From assembly GCF_000379785.1 (NCBI RefSeq), contig NZ_KB903673.1, positions 1-54,757 of the forward strand: a stretch of DNA of 54,757 nucleotides, written 5' to 3'. Each line of letters opens with the position of its first letter. Positions within the stretch are counted from its first letter, which is position 1. Under the pieces are notes generated by a model. It was not told the origin of the DNA, searched no databases, and saw nothing but the letters and a program-made list of their open reading frames with translations. This document shows, piece by piece, positions 1 to 8,399 of this stretch. This DNA is from Gallibacterium anatis DSM 16844 = F 149. Lineage in GTDB: Bacteria > Pseudomonadota > Gammaproteobacteria > Enterobacterales > Pasteurellaceae. The position numbers were made by a program, and so were the translations under genes.

Positions 1-243
1 TTATTAGCTGAGCACAATATTGTGCAGAGTATGTCAAGGAAAGGCAATTGTTTAGATAATGCCGCGATGGAGAGTTTCTTTGGTCGGATGAAAGTGGAAT
101 GTTTTTATGGCAAAACTTTCGAAAACATTGAAGAACTTGAATCTGTTATCAAAGAATATGTTCGTTATTACAATGAGGAAAGAATACAATTAAAATTAAA
201 TGGACTGAGCCCTGTTCAATACAGAATTCAGTCCTTAAAATAA
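1..243 (+). CDS. IS3-family transposase OrfB, C-terminal fragment (IS150-like)
   Basis: This is the C-terminal ~80 residues of a DDE transposase, open at the window edge; the frame runs in from base 1. The segment SRKGNCLDNAAMESFFGRMK contains the last catalytic glutamate of the DDE triad (in MESFF) in the typical IS3/IS150 setting. It is followed by the conserved region that ends in YYNEERIQ and GLSPVQYR. The stop is the natural family end, so only the 5' part is missing, and that is because of the window boundary. The ORF was probably intact in the genome. Confidence 0.9.
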   Translation, partial: LLAEHNIVQSMSRKGNCLDNAAMESFFGRMKVECFYGKTFENIEELESVIKEYVRYYNEERIQLKLNGLSPVQYRIQSLK

Positions 244-269
244 CAGTCTAACTTTTCGGGGTCAGATCA
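1..269 (+). mobile_element. Right end of an IS3-family insertion sequence
   Basis: The element holds the 3' end of an IS3-family transposase gene and a right terminus. The terminus is probably the GGGGTCAGATCA stretch at 258-269, which ends in CA as IS3-family elements do. The left part lies outside the window, so neither the partner inverted repeat nor the target duplication can be seen. It abuts the downstream end of the sialic acid transporter operon. The terminus assignment is inferred from the CA end and from where gene-like terminator sequence resumes. Confidence 0.75.
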
Positions 270-270
270 C

Positions 271-290
271 AAAGCTGATGGGCTTTTCTT
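271..290 (-). terminator. Half of the siaQM transcription terminator, cut by the IS
   Basis: Just downstream of siaQM, the minus strand reads AAAAGCCCATCAGC and then runs within a few bases into the IS end. On the plus strand this is the 3' arm plus T-tract of a hairpin (GCTGATGGGCTTTT). The matching arm is not in the window. The simplest reading is that the IS entered a bidirectional terminator and moved the other arm to its far side. Only a weak 5-bp stem (AAAGC/GCTTT) can form from what remains. Confidence 0.45.
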
Positions 291-301
291 TAGGAATCAA
301 A

Positions 302-2152
302 TCAACCCGGTAACAGTAGATTAGGAATAAAGGTAATAATTTGCGGGAAAATCGTAATTAAAACCAGTGTCGCAAAGATTGGAATTAAGAACGGAAGTAC
401 CCCTTTAGTAACAGTACTGACCGGCATATTACCGACACGAGCCACCACAAATAATGCCATTCCCATAGGCGGAGTTAAAATACCGATCATCATATTTAAG
501 GTTGTCATCACACCAAAGAAGATTAGGTCAATATTGAAATGTACTGCAATAGGAATCAACATTGGCAATACGAGGAATTGTAATGCTAAAGCATCGATAA
601 ACATTCCTAAGAATAACAACAATAAGTTGATCATCACTAAAACCATCAATGGTGAATTCGCAAAAGTAATAAACACTTCTGCAATTTTCATCGCAACCTG
701 CTCACGCGCAATCATATCGCCGAAGAAAGTGACGGTCATAACCATTAACACGGTTACGCCGGTAATAGCGACGGCTTCGACACAACCTTTGAATAAACTT
801 TGTAAAGTGAGTTCTTTATAAACGAATTTACCGACAATAATTGAATAAAGTGCGGCAATCACAGCTGCTTCTGTCGGGGTGAATAAGCCAGAAAAGATAC
901 CAACAATGATAAGAATCGGTGTTAATAATGCCCAGATTGCACCTTTAAATTCACGACAAAGCACTTCCAGTGAAGCTTTTGGTGTACGCGGATAATTACG
1001 TTTTTTAGCAATAAAATAATTCATTACCATCAACGCAACGGTCACTAATACCCCCGGCACAAAACCGGCAACAAATAATTTGGCGATAGATTGATTGGAA
1101 ATCACCCCATAAATAATCATTGCAATGCTTGGTGGCACTAACGGCCCGATAATACAAGAAGCTGCGGTAATACCGCCACACATATCATCATCATAACCGG
1201 CATCACGCATTGCTTTAATTTCCAACTGTCCTAAACCGCCTGCATCAGCCAGCGCAGAACCTGACATTCCGGAGAAAATCAAACTTGCGCCGATATTAAC
1301 GTGCCCCATACCGCCACGATAGTGCCCGAGTAAGGCTTTTGCAAAATCGAAAATTTTTGTGGTAATACCGCCGGTATTCATCAAAATGCCGGTAAGAATA
1401 AAGAATGGCACACTTAATAAAGAGAAGCTGTTTAAGCTATCTACCAGTTTTGAAGAGGCAGCATTGACCACATTCCAACGCGTCATTGTGAAGTAGAGAA
1501 TGGTCGCAATAAAGAGTGACCAACCGACCGGTGTGCCGATAAACATAATCACTAACCAAACCAACAGCACGATATAAACGGATTCACTACCAAATTTCAC
1601 ATAGTTGGTAACGCGTAGAATTTTAAAGATATCCGGATGCACTAAAATTAATGAAATCAATAAAATAGCACTAATAAGAAAGAATGCAGCAGGGAAATAA
1701 CTTAAGTTATTACGGTAGTTTTCAACTTGTGCTTGCAAGAAACGGATTAACATTAATACCGATAATAGCGGTAATGCGGCGTAAAGCCATTTTTCGGATA
1801 TGCCTAATGAAACGATCTCAAATGTAGCACCGTTGTAGAGTTTAATCCCGAAATGGATAAATAGAATAAGTGAGATGAAAATTAACAACTGTGTAAAAGA
1901 GACCGCCATTTTTCGCATTTTTTCGGACATCATATTGGTTAGGAAATCAATAAAGACGTGTTGTTGTGTCCGAATACCCATTGAAATGCCGAGCATTCCA
2001 ACATAAACAAATAGCAATCTTGCTAACTCTTCACTCCAGATTAGAGGATCATTAAACACTTGTCGTGCCAGGATTTGTGCAATCAGAACAACAAAAATCA
2101 CTAGAAACAGCACACCACCGAGCCACTCTTCAAGTTTATTAAAGTATTTCAT
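302..2152 (-). CDS. siaT: Sialic acid TRAP transporter fused membrane subunit SiaQM (SiaT)
   Basis: It imports N-acetylneuraminate with Na+ across the inner membrane, together with the periplasmic receptor SiaP. The 616-residue protein is a natural fusion. The N-terminal ~160 residues are the small DctQ-type subunit (four helices; [14 protein letters not shown] is its signature). A linker helix leads into the large DctM-type subunit with many helices and the motif [15 protein letters not shown]. This is the H. influenzae HI0147 architecture. An in-frame ATG exists at 2164, but the ATG at 2152 gives the family N-terminus [10 protein letters not shown] and sits behind GGGGTT. The gene follows siaP after an intercistronic hairpin. 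Its 3' flank is interrupted by an IS. Confidence 0.95.
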   Translation of the reverse strand: MKYFNKLEEWLGGVLFLVIFVVLIAQILARQVFNDPLIWSEELARLLFVYVGMLGISMGIRTQQHVFIDFLTNMMSEKMRKMAVSFTQLLIFISLILFIHFGIKLYNGATFEIVSLGISEKWLYAALPLLSVLMLIRFLQAQVENYRNNLSYFPAAFFLISAILLISLILVHPDIFKILRVTNYVKFGSESVYIVLLVWLVIMFIGTPVGWSLFIATILYFTMTRWNVVNAASSKLVDSLNSFSLLSVPFFILTGILMNTGGITTKIFDFAKALLGHYRGGMGHVNIGASLIFSGMSGSALADAGGLGQLEIKAMRDAGYDDDMCGGITAASCIIGPLVPPSIAMIIYGVISNQSIAKLFVAGFVPGVLVTVALMVMNYFIAKKRNYPRTPKASLEVLCREFKGAIWALLTPILIIVGIFSGLFTPTEAAVIAALYSIIVGKFVYKELTLQSLFKGCVEAVAITGVTVLMVMTVTFFGDMIAREQVAMKIAEVFITFANSPLMVLVMINLLLLFLGMFIDALALQFLVLPMLIPIAVHFNIDLIFFGVMTTLNMMIGILTPPMGMALFVVARVGNMPVSTVTKGVLPFLIPIFATLVLITIFPQIITFIPNLLLPG

Positions 2153-2181
2153 AAGTAACCCCATACATCTTAGGTTAGAGA

Positions 2182-2209
2182 AGCCTTAGCGTCATATAAC
2201 GCTAAGGCT
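2182..2209 (-). promoter_or_regulatory. Intercistronic stem-loop between siaP and siaQM
   Basis: A perfect 10-bp inverted repeat, AGCCTTAGCG/CGCTAAGGCT, has an 8-base loop and sits 8 bases after the siaP stop. No T-run follows it on the minus strand. It therefore looks like an mRNA 3'-end stabiliser or attenuator rather than a full terminator. Such a hairpin would give more receptor than permease from one transcript, which is usual for binding-protein transporters. Confidence 0.65.
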
Positions 2210-2216
2210 GGTAGGA

Positions 2217-3218
<1,002 letters not shown>

Positions 3219-3294
3219 TTAGATAGTTGGCTGAAAGTAGCAGATCATACATAAAGTAGAGGATGCTCATTTCTTTTATGATTACTATAAATCA

Positions 3295-3344
3295 TTTTTT
3301 TATTATAAATGAAGTAATATTTCATTACTGAGAGATTAATCACA
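3295..3344 (-). promoter_or_regulatory. siaP promoter with CRP-like site and candidate SiaR operator
   Basis: On the minus strand, a perfect -10 TATAAT lies at 3302-3307 and a poor -35 (CAGTAA) at 3325-3330. A CRP-like palindrome TGTGA-N6-TCTCA lies at 3329-3344. Its centre is 41.5 bases upstream of the predicted start at 3295, the class II CRP geometry. Between -35 and -10 sits TGAAGTAATATTTCA (plus strand, 3310-3324), a near-palindrome of the RpiR-regulator type that is also found near the nanE start. CRP and SiaR control is known for H. influenzae siaPT; the assignments here are inferred. Confidence 0.65.
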
Positions 3345-3385
3345 AAAATCACAAAAAATTTATCATATTTGCTTTAATTTTGTGC

Positions 3386-3414
3386 AAAAAAAAGCCTTTG
3401 CATCGGCAAAGGCT
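3386..3414 (-). terminator. Rho-independent terminator of lysC
   Basis: A 9-bp stem AGCCTTTGC/GCAAAGGCT with a 4-base loop is followed on the minus strand by eight T. It starts about 19 bases after the lysC stop and separates lysC from the siaP promoter. Confidence 0.9.
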
Positions 3415-3432
3415 CTCAATTTATAGCAAAAA

Positions 3433-4785
3433 TTATTCAAAAAGTTCTTTGTGCAATTTACGAACTACTTCGTCCGCATTTTCACTTTTTACTAACAGAC
3501 AAACGTTGTTATTGCTGGCACCATAACTGATCATACGCACGTTGTAGTCAGCAATGGTGTTGAATAAACGTTTTGCCACGCCGGCGGCGTTATGCAAATC
3601 GTTGCCAATAAGTGCAACCAATGCTAAACCGGTGTCTACTTTAACAGAAGAGGTTTCGCTTAATTCGGTGAGAAGTTCATTAGACAATAATTCCGCACCG
3701 GAAGAGGCAGAACCGGTTTTGTCTAAGGTTAATGCCACGCTCACTTCTGACGTGGTAATCGTGTCCACAGAGATTTTGTATTTCGCTAAGATATTGAAAA
3801 CGTTCGCTAAAAAGCCTTGTGCGTGCAACATACTTAAGCTGGATAAAGTGACTAATGTTTGATCACGACGTAATGCAATCGCACGGAATAATGGGCGTGG
3901 TTGCGGATCACGAGTTACCCAAGTTCCGCCTTGTTCCGGTGCTTTACTTGAACCGACAAAGACAGGAATGTTGCTGCGTACAGCCGGTAATAACGTTGCC
4001 GGGTGAAGCACTTTTGCACCGAAAGTTGCCATTTCTGCCGCTTCAGAGAAGCTCATAGTATCGATTTTTTGTGCTGCCGGTGCAATGCGAGGATCGGTAG
4101 TATAAATACCGGCAACGTCAGTCCAGATTAACACATCATCGGCATCCAAAACTTCCGCTAATAGTGCAGCGGAGTAGTCGCTGCCGCCACGACCTAAAGT
4201 GGTTGTTTTGCCATTTGGTGCACGGCCGATAAAGCCTTGAGTAATTACAAGATCACCGCGATCAATTAATGGTTTTAAAACACGATCACAATTTTGTTGA
4301 GTTAATTCATCATTTGGTGCAGCTTTACCGTAATGGTCGTTGGTTGCCACCAATGTACGCACATCTACCCAAGTCGCACTTGCACCGAGTTCACGTAAGA
4401 CTTCCACGAAAATTAAGGTAGACATCATTTCGCCGTGGCTGATAATTTCATCGATTAATGCCGGTGAAGTCGCTAAAGCTGCGGCATCGGAAAGTGATTC
4501 AATATTATCTAATAAACGATCAATTTCTTCGCGTAATACGGCGGCATCTTTAAGTTCATCTAAAATATTGTATTGGATTTGGCGAACTTGATTGAGCAAG
4601 TTTTCACGTTCTGTTTTTTCACAGCCATTGGCAAGCGCCACTAATAAATTGGTAACGCCGGCAGAAGCGGACAGCACGACCACGCGAGTTTTTGGATCAG
4701 CGATAACGATTTTTGCGCAAGATTGCATCGCAGAGTAGTTAGCAACGCTGGTACCACCAAATTTAGCAACAGATAAATGTGACAT
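3433..4785 (-). CDS. lysC: Lysine-sensitive aspartokinase III
   Basis: It phosphorylates L-aspartate, the first step towards lysine, threonine, methionine and diaminopimelate. The 450-residue monofunctional enzyme has the N-terminal kinase motif VAKFGGTSVAN (residues 6-16) and the substrate segment TLGRGGSDYSAALLAE. Two C-terminal ACT domains (about residues 310-450) bind lysine in AKIII. No homoserine dehydrogenase domain is fused. A lysine riboswitch precedes the gene, so both transcript and enzyme should respond to lysine. The start ATG at 4785 lies behind AAGGAA, which can be buried in a leader helix. It is transcribed alone, with its own terminator. Confidence 0.96.
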   Translation of the reverse strand: MSHLSVAKFGGTSVANYSAMQSCAKIVIADPKTRVVVLSASAGVTNLLVALANGCEKTERENLLNQVRQIQYNILDELKDAAVLREEIDRLLDNIESLSDAAALATSPALIDEIISHGEMMSTLIFVEVLRELGASATWVDVRTLVATNDHYGKAAPNDELTQQNCDRVLKPLIDRGDLVITQGFIGRAPNGKTTTLGRGGSDYSAALLAEVLDADDVLIWTDVAGIYTTDPRIAPAAQKIDTMSFSEAAEMATFGAKVLHPATLLPAVRSNIPVFVGSSKAPEQGGTWVTRDPQPRPLFRAIALRRDQTLVTLSSLSMLHAQGFLANVFNILAKYKISVDTITTSEVSVALTLDKTGSASSGAELLSNELLTELSETSSVKVDTGLALVALIGNDLHNAAGVAKRLFNTIADYNVRMISYGASNNNVCLLVKSENADEVVRKLHKELFE

Positions 4786-4788
4786 AGT

Positions 4789-4845
4789 TTTTCCTTAAAT
4801 AATGATATTGTGAGTAGAATTAAATTTGCAGAAGGTTAAGGAAAA
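4789..4845 (-). promoter_or_regulatory. Shine-Dalgarno sequestering helix upstream of lysC
   Basis: The lysC ribosome site TTAAGGAAAA (4789-4798, minus strand) is an exact 10-bp complement of TTTTCCTTAA (4836-4845) in the leader just 3' of the lysine aptamer. The loop is 37 bases. This looks like the expression platform of the riboswitch, acting on translation initiation rather than by termination. There is no terminator hairpin in this leader. The pairing is seen in the sequence; the switching direction is inferred from known lysine riboswitches. Confidence 0.65.
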
Positions 4846-4872
4846 CTTGGAAGAGATGAAACTTGATTTGTT

Positions 4873-5033
4873 CAGAAGCTCTCCATCGTTTACCGATGAC
4901 AGCCTTAGGGATTCAGCCCTAATAGCCGATAAACAAAACCCTGGCAGTGTTGTTTATCTCGGCGAAACTCCCCTGATTATTTCTCTTTGGTACCAGACCT
5001 AAAAATAACGACCTGAGTTCCGCGCCTCTCCTG
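4873..5033 (-). ncRNA. Lysine riboswitch (L box) in the lysC leader
   Basis: The minus strand carries the L-box elements in order: GAGAGGCGCG, then CAGGT, GGGGAGTTTCGCCGA, GGGCTGAATCCCT, GCTGTCA, and GGAGAGC at the 3' end. The closing helix P1 pairs CAGGA (from 5033) with TTCTG (ending at 4873). A small GTAGC-TTCG-GCTAC hairpin precedes the aptamer, as in the E. coli lysC leader. Lysine binding is expected to lower lysC expression. It fills the 311-base gap between bioD and lysC. Confidence 0.93.
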
Positions 5034-5053
5034 CGTAGCCGAAGCTACAAACG

Positions 5054-5088
5054 TGTATAGAAATACCTGTTAATGTGCGAATTGTCAA
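5054..5088 (-). promoter_or_regulatory. Probable lysC promoter
   Basis: A perfect -35 hexamer TTGACA (5083-5088, minus strand) lies directly downstream of the bioD stop. At 17-base spacing the -10 would be TATTTC (5060-5065), which is weak; TATACA (5054-5059) is the alternative at longer spacing. Either start falls just before the riboswitch, which supports the placement. Confidence 0.5.
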
Positions 5089-5096
5089 ATAAAATT

Positions 5097-5738
5097 TTAA
5101 AAATTCAACTTTTCTAACAAAATAAATTCCGTTTTTGGTGAATATTGCTGCAAATATTGTTGTAAATATTGTTGGCTATCCTGCTCAATGAACTTATCTT
5201 TTTCAGGAAAACGGTTATAAATCAATGCTTTTACTTCAATATTCCGTTGTTGGCAAACCATTAGACTCAATAAAGTGTGATTAATGCTGCCCAATTTGCC
5301 GGAAGTGACCAAAATCAATGGATATTGGCGTTCGGCGATAAAATCAAGTGTAGTTTTGTCAGCTTGATAAGGCACCGCTAAACCGCCAGCCCCTTCGAGC
5401 AGCACATAATCATATCGTTGTGCCAATAATTTGGTTTTTTCGTCAATCACGGCGGCATCAATATGGCGATTTTCCATTTTTGCTGCCAAATGTGGCGAGC
5501 AAGGATAGTGAAAAAGATACGGGCAAGTGTTGCCGTTTCGATCGTCTTCTGTCAGTTCAATTCCTTGAATTTTTCGATGAACTAAAATATCGTCTGAAAT
5601 ATTATCACAACCGGTTTGCACCATTTTTTGTGTGATAACGGAAAAACCTTGTGCCATTAAATTTTTAGCATAAACACCGGTGGCGATGGTTTTTCCAACT
5701 TCGGTATCGATACCGCTGACAAAAAGAATATTTTGCAT
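5097..5738 (-). CDS. bioD: ATP-dependent dethiobiotin synthetase
   Basis: It closes the ureido ring of dethiobiotin from 7,8-diaminopelargonate, CO2 and ATP in biotin synthesis. The 213-residue protein has the P-loop GIDTEVGKT (residues 9-17) and the EGAGGLAVPYQ motif near residue 115. The usual KPVxTG loop reads KMVQTG. The C-terminus contains three copies of a Q-Q-Y-L/S unit encoded by a 12-bp repeat (5141-5176), an unusual surface extension. No other bio gene is adjacent. The start ATG follows AAGGAATTGCG. Pasteurellaceae often carry two BioD paralogues; which one this is cannot be told here. Confidence 0.88.
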   Translation of the reverse strand: MQNILFVSGIDTEVGKTIATGVYAKNLMAQGFSVITQKMVQTGCDNISDDILVHRKIQGIELTEDDRNGNTCPYLFHYPCSPHLAAKMENRHIDAAVIDEKTKLLAQRYDYVLLEGAGGLAVPYQADKTTLDFIAERQYPLILVTSGKLGSINHTLLSLMVCQQRNIEVKALIYNRFPEKDKFIEQDSQQYLQQYLQQYSPKTEFILLEKLNF

Positions 5739-5805
5739 CGCAATTCCTTATTTTTTAGATAAAACAAGAGCATTACTATACGCACATTGAGAATGGGATC
5801 AAGCA

Positions 5806-5834
5806 AAAGCCATAGCAATTTTGGCTATGGCTTT
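5806..5834 (-). terminator. Hairpin terminator downstream of ompW
   Basis: An 11-bp stem AAAGCCATAGC/GCTATGGCTTT with a 7-base loop follows the ompW stop on the minus strand. The T-tract is short (CTTTTGCTT), so termination may be partial. Confidence 0.6.
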
Positions 5835-5869
5835 AATTGGAATGTTAATGTTTAACGATTAACAGTAAA

Positions 5870-6580
5870 TTAGAAACGATAACCTAAACCAACGAAGAAG
5901 ATGGTTGGGTCAAGAGTAACACGTGCTTCTTGAGGAACTACATTGCCATTAGCGTCTTTCAAATCAAATGTTGCTTTGGTTTTAATTTTTGCCCACCATA
6001 CAGAGGTGTTGAAGAATAATTTATCGGTAATATTAATATCAATACCGGCATTTACTACAGGACCCCAAGAATCTTTCAATTTAAGATTATGTGCAGTAAC
6101 ACCTAATCCTGCATTGTCGATTGTTGAATTAAAGTGAGTATCAAAGAAATGAGTGTAATTAATACCTGCACCAACATATGGACGAGCCGGAGAATTTGCA
6201 TCTAAGAAATAGTATTGTAAATAGAGGCTAGGTGGTAAATGTTTGGTTTTCGCAATAGTACCGACATCTTTAATATCATTATTACCTACAGAAAGTGTAT
6301 TTAATTTAATTTCGTGGCTAAATGGAGATGCCGCTAATAATTCCACACCGAGGTTATCGGTAATCATATAAGTACCGGTTAAACCAAGTTGCGCATTACT
6401 GTTTACATCAAAATCATAAGATAATGGAAGATCACTTTTATAATTGTGAGTATCGGTATTTGGAACGGCTAAAATTGGACCGCCACGAACGAAGAATTCA
6501 CCGGCTTGGTGAGCCATTGCTGCGGAAGAAGCTGCTAATAATGCAGCAGAAGTTGCAAGTGCTAGTGCTAATTTTTTCAT
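5870..6580 (-). CDS. ompW: Outer membrane protein W
   Basis: This is a small eight-stranded outer membrane beta-barrel of the OmpW family, implicated in transport of small hydrophobic compounds and stress adaptation. The 236-residue precursor has a signal peptide (MKKLALALATSAALLAASSAAMA, in two parts: a KK start and a cut after AMA, about residue 23). It ends in GLGYRF, the aromatic C-terminal signature of barrel proteins. Extracellular-loop and strand alternation is visible throughout (for example YLQYYFLD, YVGAGINYTHFF). It is monocistronic. The upstream region holds a perfect FNR box at the class II position, so it should be induced without oxygen. Confidence 0.92.
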   Translation of the reverse strand: MKKLALALATSAALLAASSAAMAHQAGEFFVRGGPILAVPNTDTHNYKSDLPLSYDFDVNSNAQLGLTGTYMITDNLGVELLAASPFSHEIKLNTLSVGNNDIKDVGTIAKTKHLPPSLYLQYYFLDANSPARPYVGAGINYTHFFDTHFNSTIDNAGLGVTAHNLKLKDSWGPVVNAGIDINITDKLFFNTSVWWAKIKTKATFDLKDANGNVVPQEARVTLDPTIFFVGLGYRF

Positions 6581-6624
6581 AAAACCCTCCTTGAAATAGG
6601 TATCTGTGACATTGTCTTAATGAC

Positions 6625-6673
6625 GGCAATAAAGATACCTCTTTTGGGTAGGCGTTTTTTTGATAAATATCAA
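6625..6673 (-). promoter_or_regulatory. ompW promoter with FNR box
   Basis: TTGAT-AAAT-ATCAA at 6660-6673 is an exact FNR consensus palindrome. A -10 TATCTT lies at 6632-6637 (minus strand), which predicts a start at 6625. The FNR centre is then at -41.5, the class II activation position. FNR activation of ompW is known in E. coli; here it is inferred from geometry. Confidence 0.75.
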
Positions 6674-6752
6674 TGAATTTATAATTAATCGGGAACTTTT
6701 TAACTATATCAAAAATAATAAAGTGAAGTGCAAATATAAAACAGAATTTAGA

Positions 6753-7124
6753 TCAATTTTCGTTTAATTGTGGCAGCAACCACTGTTTTAATACCAGTGC
6801 GTGATTATATTGCGGATCTTTAGCAGCATAGAGCAGCGTAACATTTTGTTGCAATAATTGCTGTTTGCATAAAGATACAAATTCAAGACCATAAGGATTA
6901 TTATTTAATTCAATGAGATAGCTTTGCTTGAACTGTTCAAATTTATCGGCTTCGTGATTGAACCATTTGCGTAATGGCGGTGAAGGCGTAATCTCTTTTG
7001 CCCATAAATTAATTTCCGCTTCGGCTTTTTTTATGCCACGAGGCCACAGTCTATCCACTAAAATACGAAGCCCATCGTTTTGATCGATGGGTTGATAAAT
7101 ACGTTTAATTTCTAAAGTATACAT
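6753..7124 (-). CDS. DUF488 family protein (YeaO-like)
   Basis: This is a conserved 123-residue cytosolic protein of unknown biochemical role. Family marks are VDRLWPRGIKK near residue 28, LWAKEITPSPPLRKWFNH in the middle, and the C-terminal LLYAAKDPQYNHALVLKQWL, which matches the DUF488 core. The start lies one base beyond the stop of the exported protein upstream, so the two are translated from one message. No nucleic acid-binding or enzymatic motif can be claimed from the sequence alone. Confidence 0.8.
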   Translation of the reverse strand: MYTLEIKRIYQPIDQNDGLRILVDRLWPRGIKKAEAEINLWAKEITPSPPLRKWFNHEADKFEQFKQSYLIELNNNPYGLEFVSLCKQQLLQQNVTLLYAAKDPQYNHALVLKQWLLPQLNEN

Positions 7125-7125
7125 A

Positions 7126-8268
7126 TTAACAATGATGTTGTTTTAAAAATGGCAAAATCGGATCACACTCAATCGCCGGTTCAATCGGCTCTTCAGCATC
7201 TGGCTCTTGCGCTTTTGGTTGTTCAGTGTCTGAATTTTCCTGCTGCGATTTTTTGCTATCCGTTGCTGCGTTTGTCTTTTCTTCATTCACAGCGGTTTTA
7301 GCGTCTATTTGCGTATTTGTTGCTGTTGCTTTTGTGTCTGCGTCAACAGTTTTGGTGTCCGCACTAATGGATTGGTTTTTCACATCGTCTTCCTTCATTT
7401 TTGCTGTTTGATTTGCATCGGCACTCTTTTTAGTCACCTCTTGTGTTGCAGAGGCTTGCGGTTGCGATGGCTGTATTTTTTTATCTATTTCAGCCGATTT
7501 ATTTTCTGCCAAAGATGACGCTGATTTGTCGTTGCCGTCAGCTTTAATTGGTTTTTCTTCCACTGTTTTTTCTTCTTTTGCACTTGCACTTGCACTTGCA
7601 CTGTGAGAGCTGTTTACACTGGTATTATCCGCTTTTCCTTTTTCCTCTGTTTCAGCTGTTTTAGTGGCTTGTTGTTTATTCTCAGTCGAATTGTTATCGG
7701 CAGTCTGCTGTGTGCTTGCTTCTGCTTTAGTTGTAGCAGTTGCAGTAGCATTTTCTGTTGCGGTTTCAGTTTGCTCTTCTTTCTTTTCACCTAATAAACG
7801 TGGTTGTAACTGTTTGAAACTGCTTGGAGAATCTAGCCAAATAGCAATAAATTCGTGGTTAAAAGGCGCATCGAAGTGTTCATCTAAAACGGTATCATTT
7901 AAAACAAAATAACCTTCATCATTCAAGGCAATATAATTCAACACATCGTCAGGTTTAAAATCAGGAAAATTTTTTATTAGGCGTTTTCTTAAACTTTCTG
8001 CTTGATCGGCAGGCATTTTATCCAATGCCATCTCTTTGAAGAGTGAAATGGCGAAGTTCTTGCCTTCAACGGGTTTGGCAAATTTAATGCGTAACATAAG
8101 TGGACGCTGTTCGCTGCTGTAATTACCGCTTTCAGTGAAAAGCGAAACAGTATAAATATGGAACGGCCCCCAGTTATATTCGGCTTTACCGACCTGTTTC
8201 CAATCAGCATTGGCGGTAGCGGCACATAAAAGTAGCAGTAGACTAAAGCAGAAAGAGAATAACTTCAT
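7126..8268 (-). CDS. Exported protein with chalcone isomerase-like domain and long low-complexity tail
   Basis: The 380-residue protein has a signal peptide cut after ATANA (about residue 21). Residues ~22-165 resemble bacterial chalcone isomerase-like exported domains (start DWKQVGKAEYNWGPFHIYTVSLF; later EHFDAPFNHEFIAIWLD). I recognise this by pattern, not by a search. Residues ~167-365 are a K/E/A/T/S/Q-rich, presumably disordered stretch that includes SASASASAK, encoded by a hexanucleotide repeat. The C-terminus returns to an ordered-looking IECDPILPFLKQHHC with two cysteines. It is the first gene of a pair with the DUF488 gene. The function is unknown. Confidence 0.7.
   Translation of the reverse strand: MKLFSFCFSLLLLLCAATANADWKQVGKAEYNWGPFHIYTVSLFTESGNYSSEQRPLMLRIKFAKPVEGKNFAISLFKEMALDKMPADQAESLRKRLIKNFPDFKPDDVLNYIALNDEGYFVLNDTVLDEHFDAPFNHEFIAIWLDSPSSFKQLQPRLLGEKKEEQTETATENATATATTKAEASTQQTADNNSTENKQQATKTAETEEKGKADNTSVNSSHSASASASAKEEKTVEEKPIKADGNDKSASSLAENKSAEIDKKIQPSQPQASATQEVTKKSADANQTAKMKEDDVKNQSISADTKTVDADTKATATNTQIDAKTAVNEEKTNAATDSKKSQQENSDTEQPKAQEPDAEEPIEPAIECDPILPFLKQHHC
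7580..7602. repeat. Hexanucleotide tandem repeat (GCACTT, ~3.8 copies)
   Basis: About four copies of GCACTT lie in the low-complexity part of the exported protein gene and encode alternating Ser-Ala. The unit is a multiple of three, so copy changes would alter length and not frame. Confidence 0.8.
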
Positions 8269-8399
8269 TTATTTACCTAATCTTTCGACGTGTTATATGG
8301 CGGGCTATTATATCAAGAATTTGTAAAGCGTAAGCAGGGTTACAGTGAATTTGTCCGTTTTTTAATCGAAAGTAACCCGTTTAGCCCGTCAATTAAGTT

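Noticed and set aside
271-286. Complete terminator AAAGC/GCTTT after siaQM
   Set aside because: A 5-bp stem with two G-C pairs is too weak. The longer arm AAAAGCCCATCAGC shows that it is half of a disrupted hairpin.
7226-7912. Several Cys/Ser/Phe-rich plus-strand ORFs
   Set aside because: They are the reverse strand of the low-complexity tail of the exported protein gene, which creates stop-poor antisense frames.
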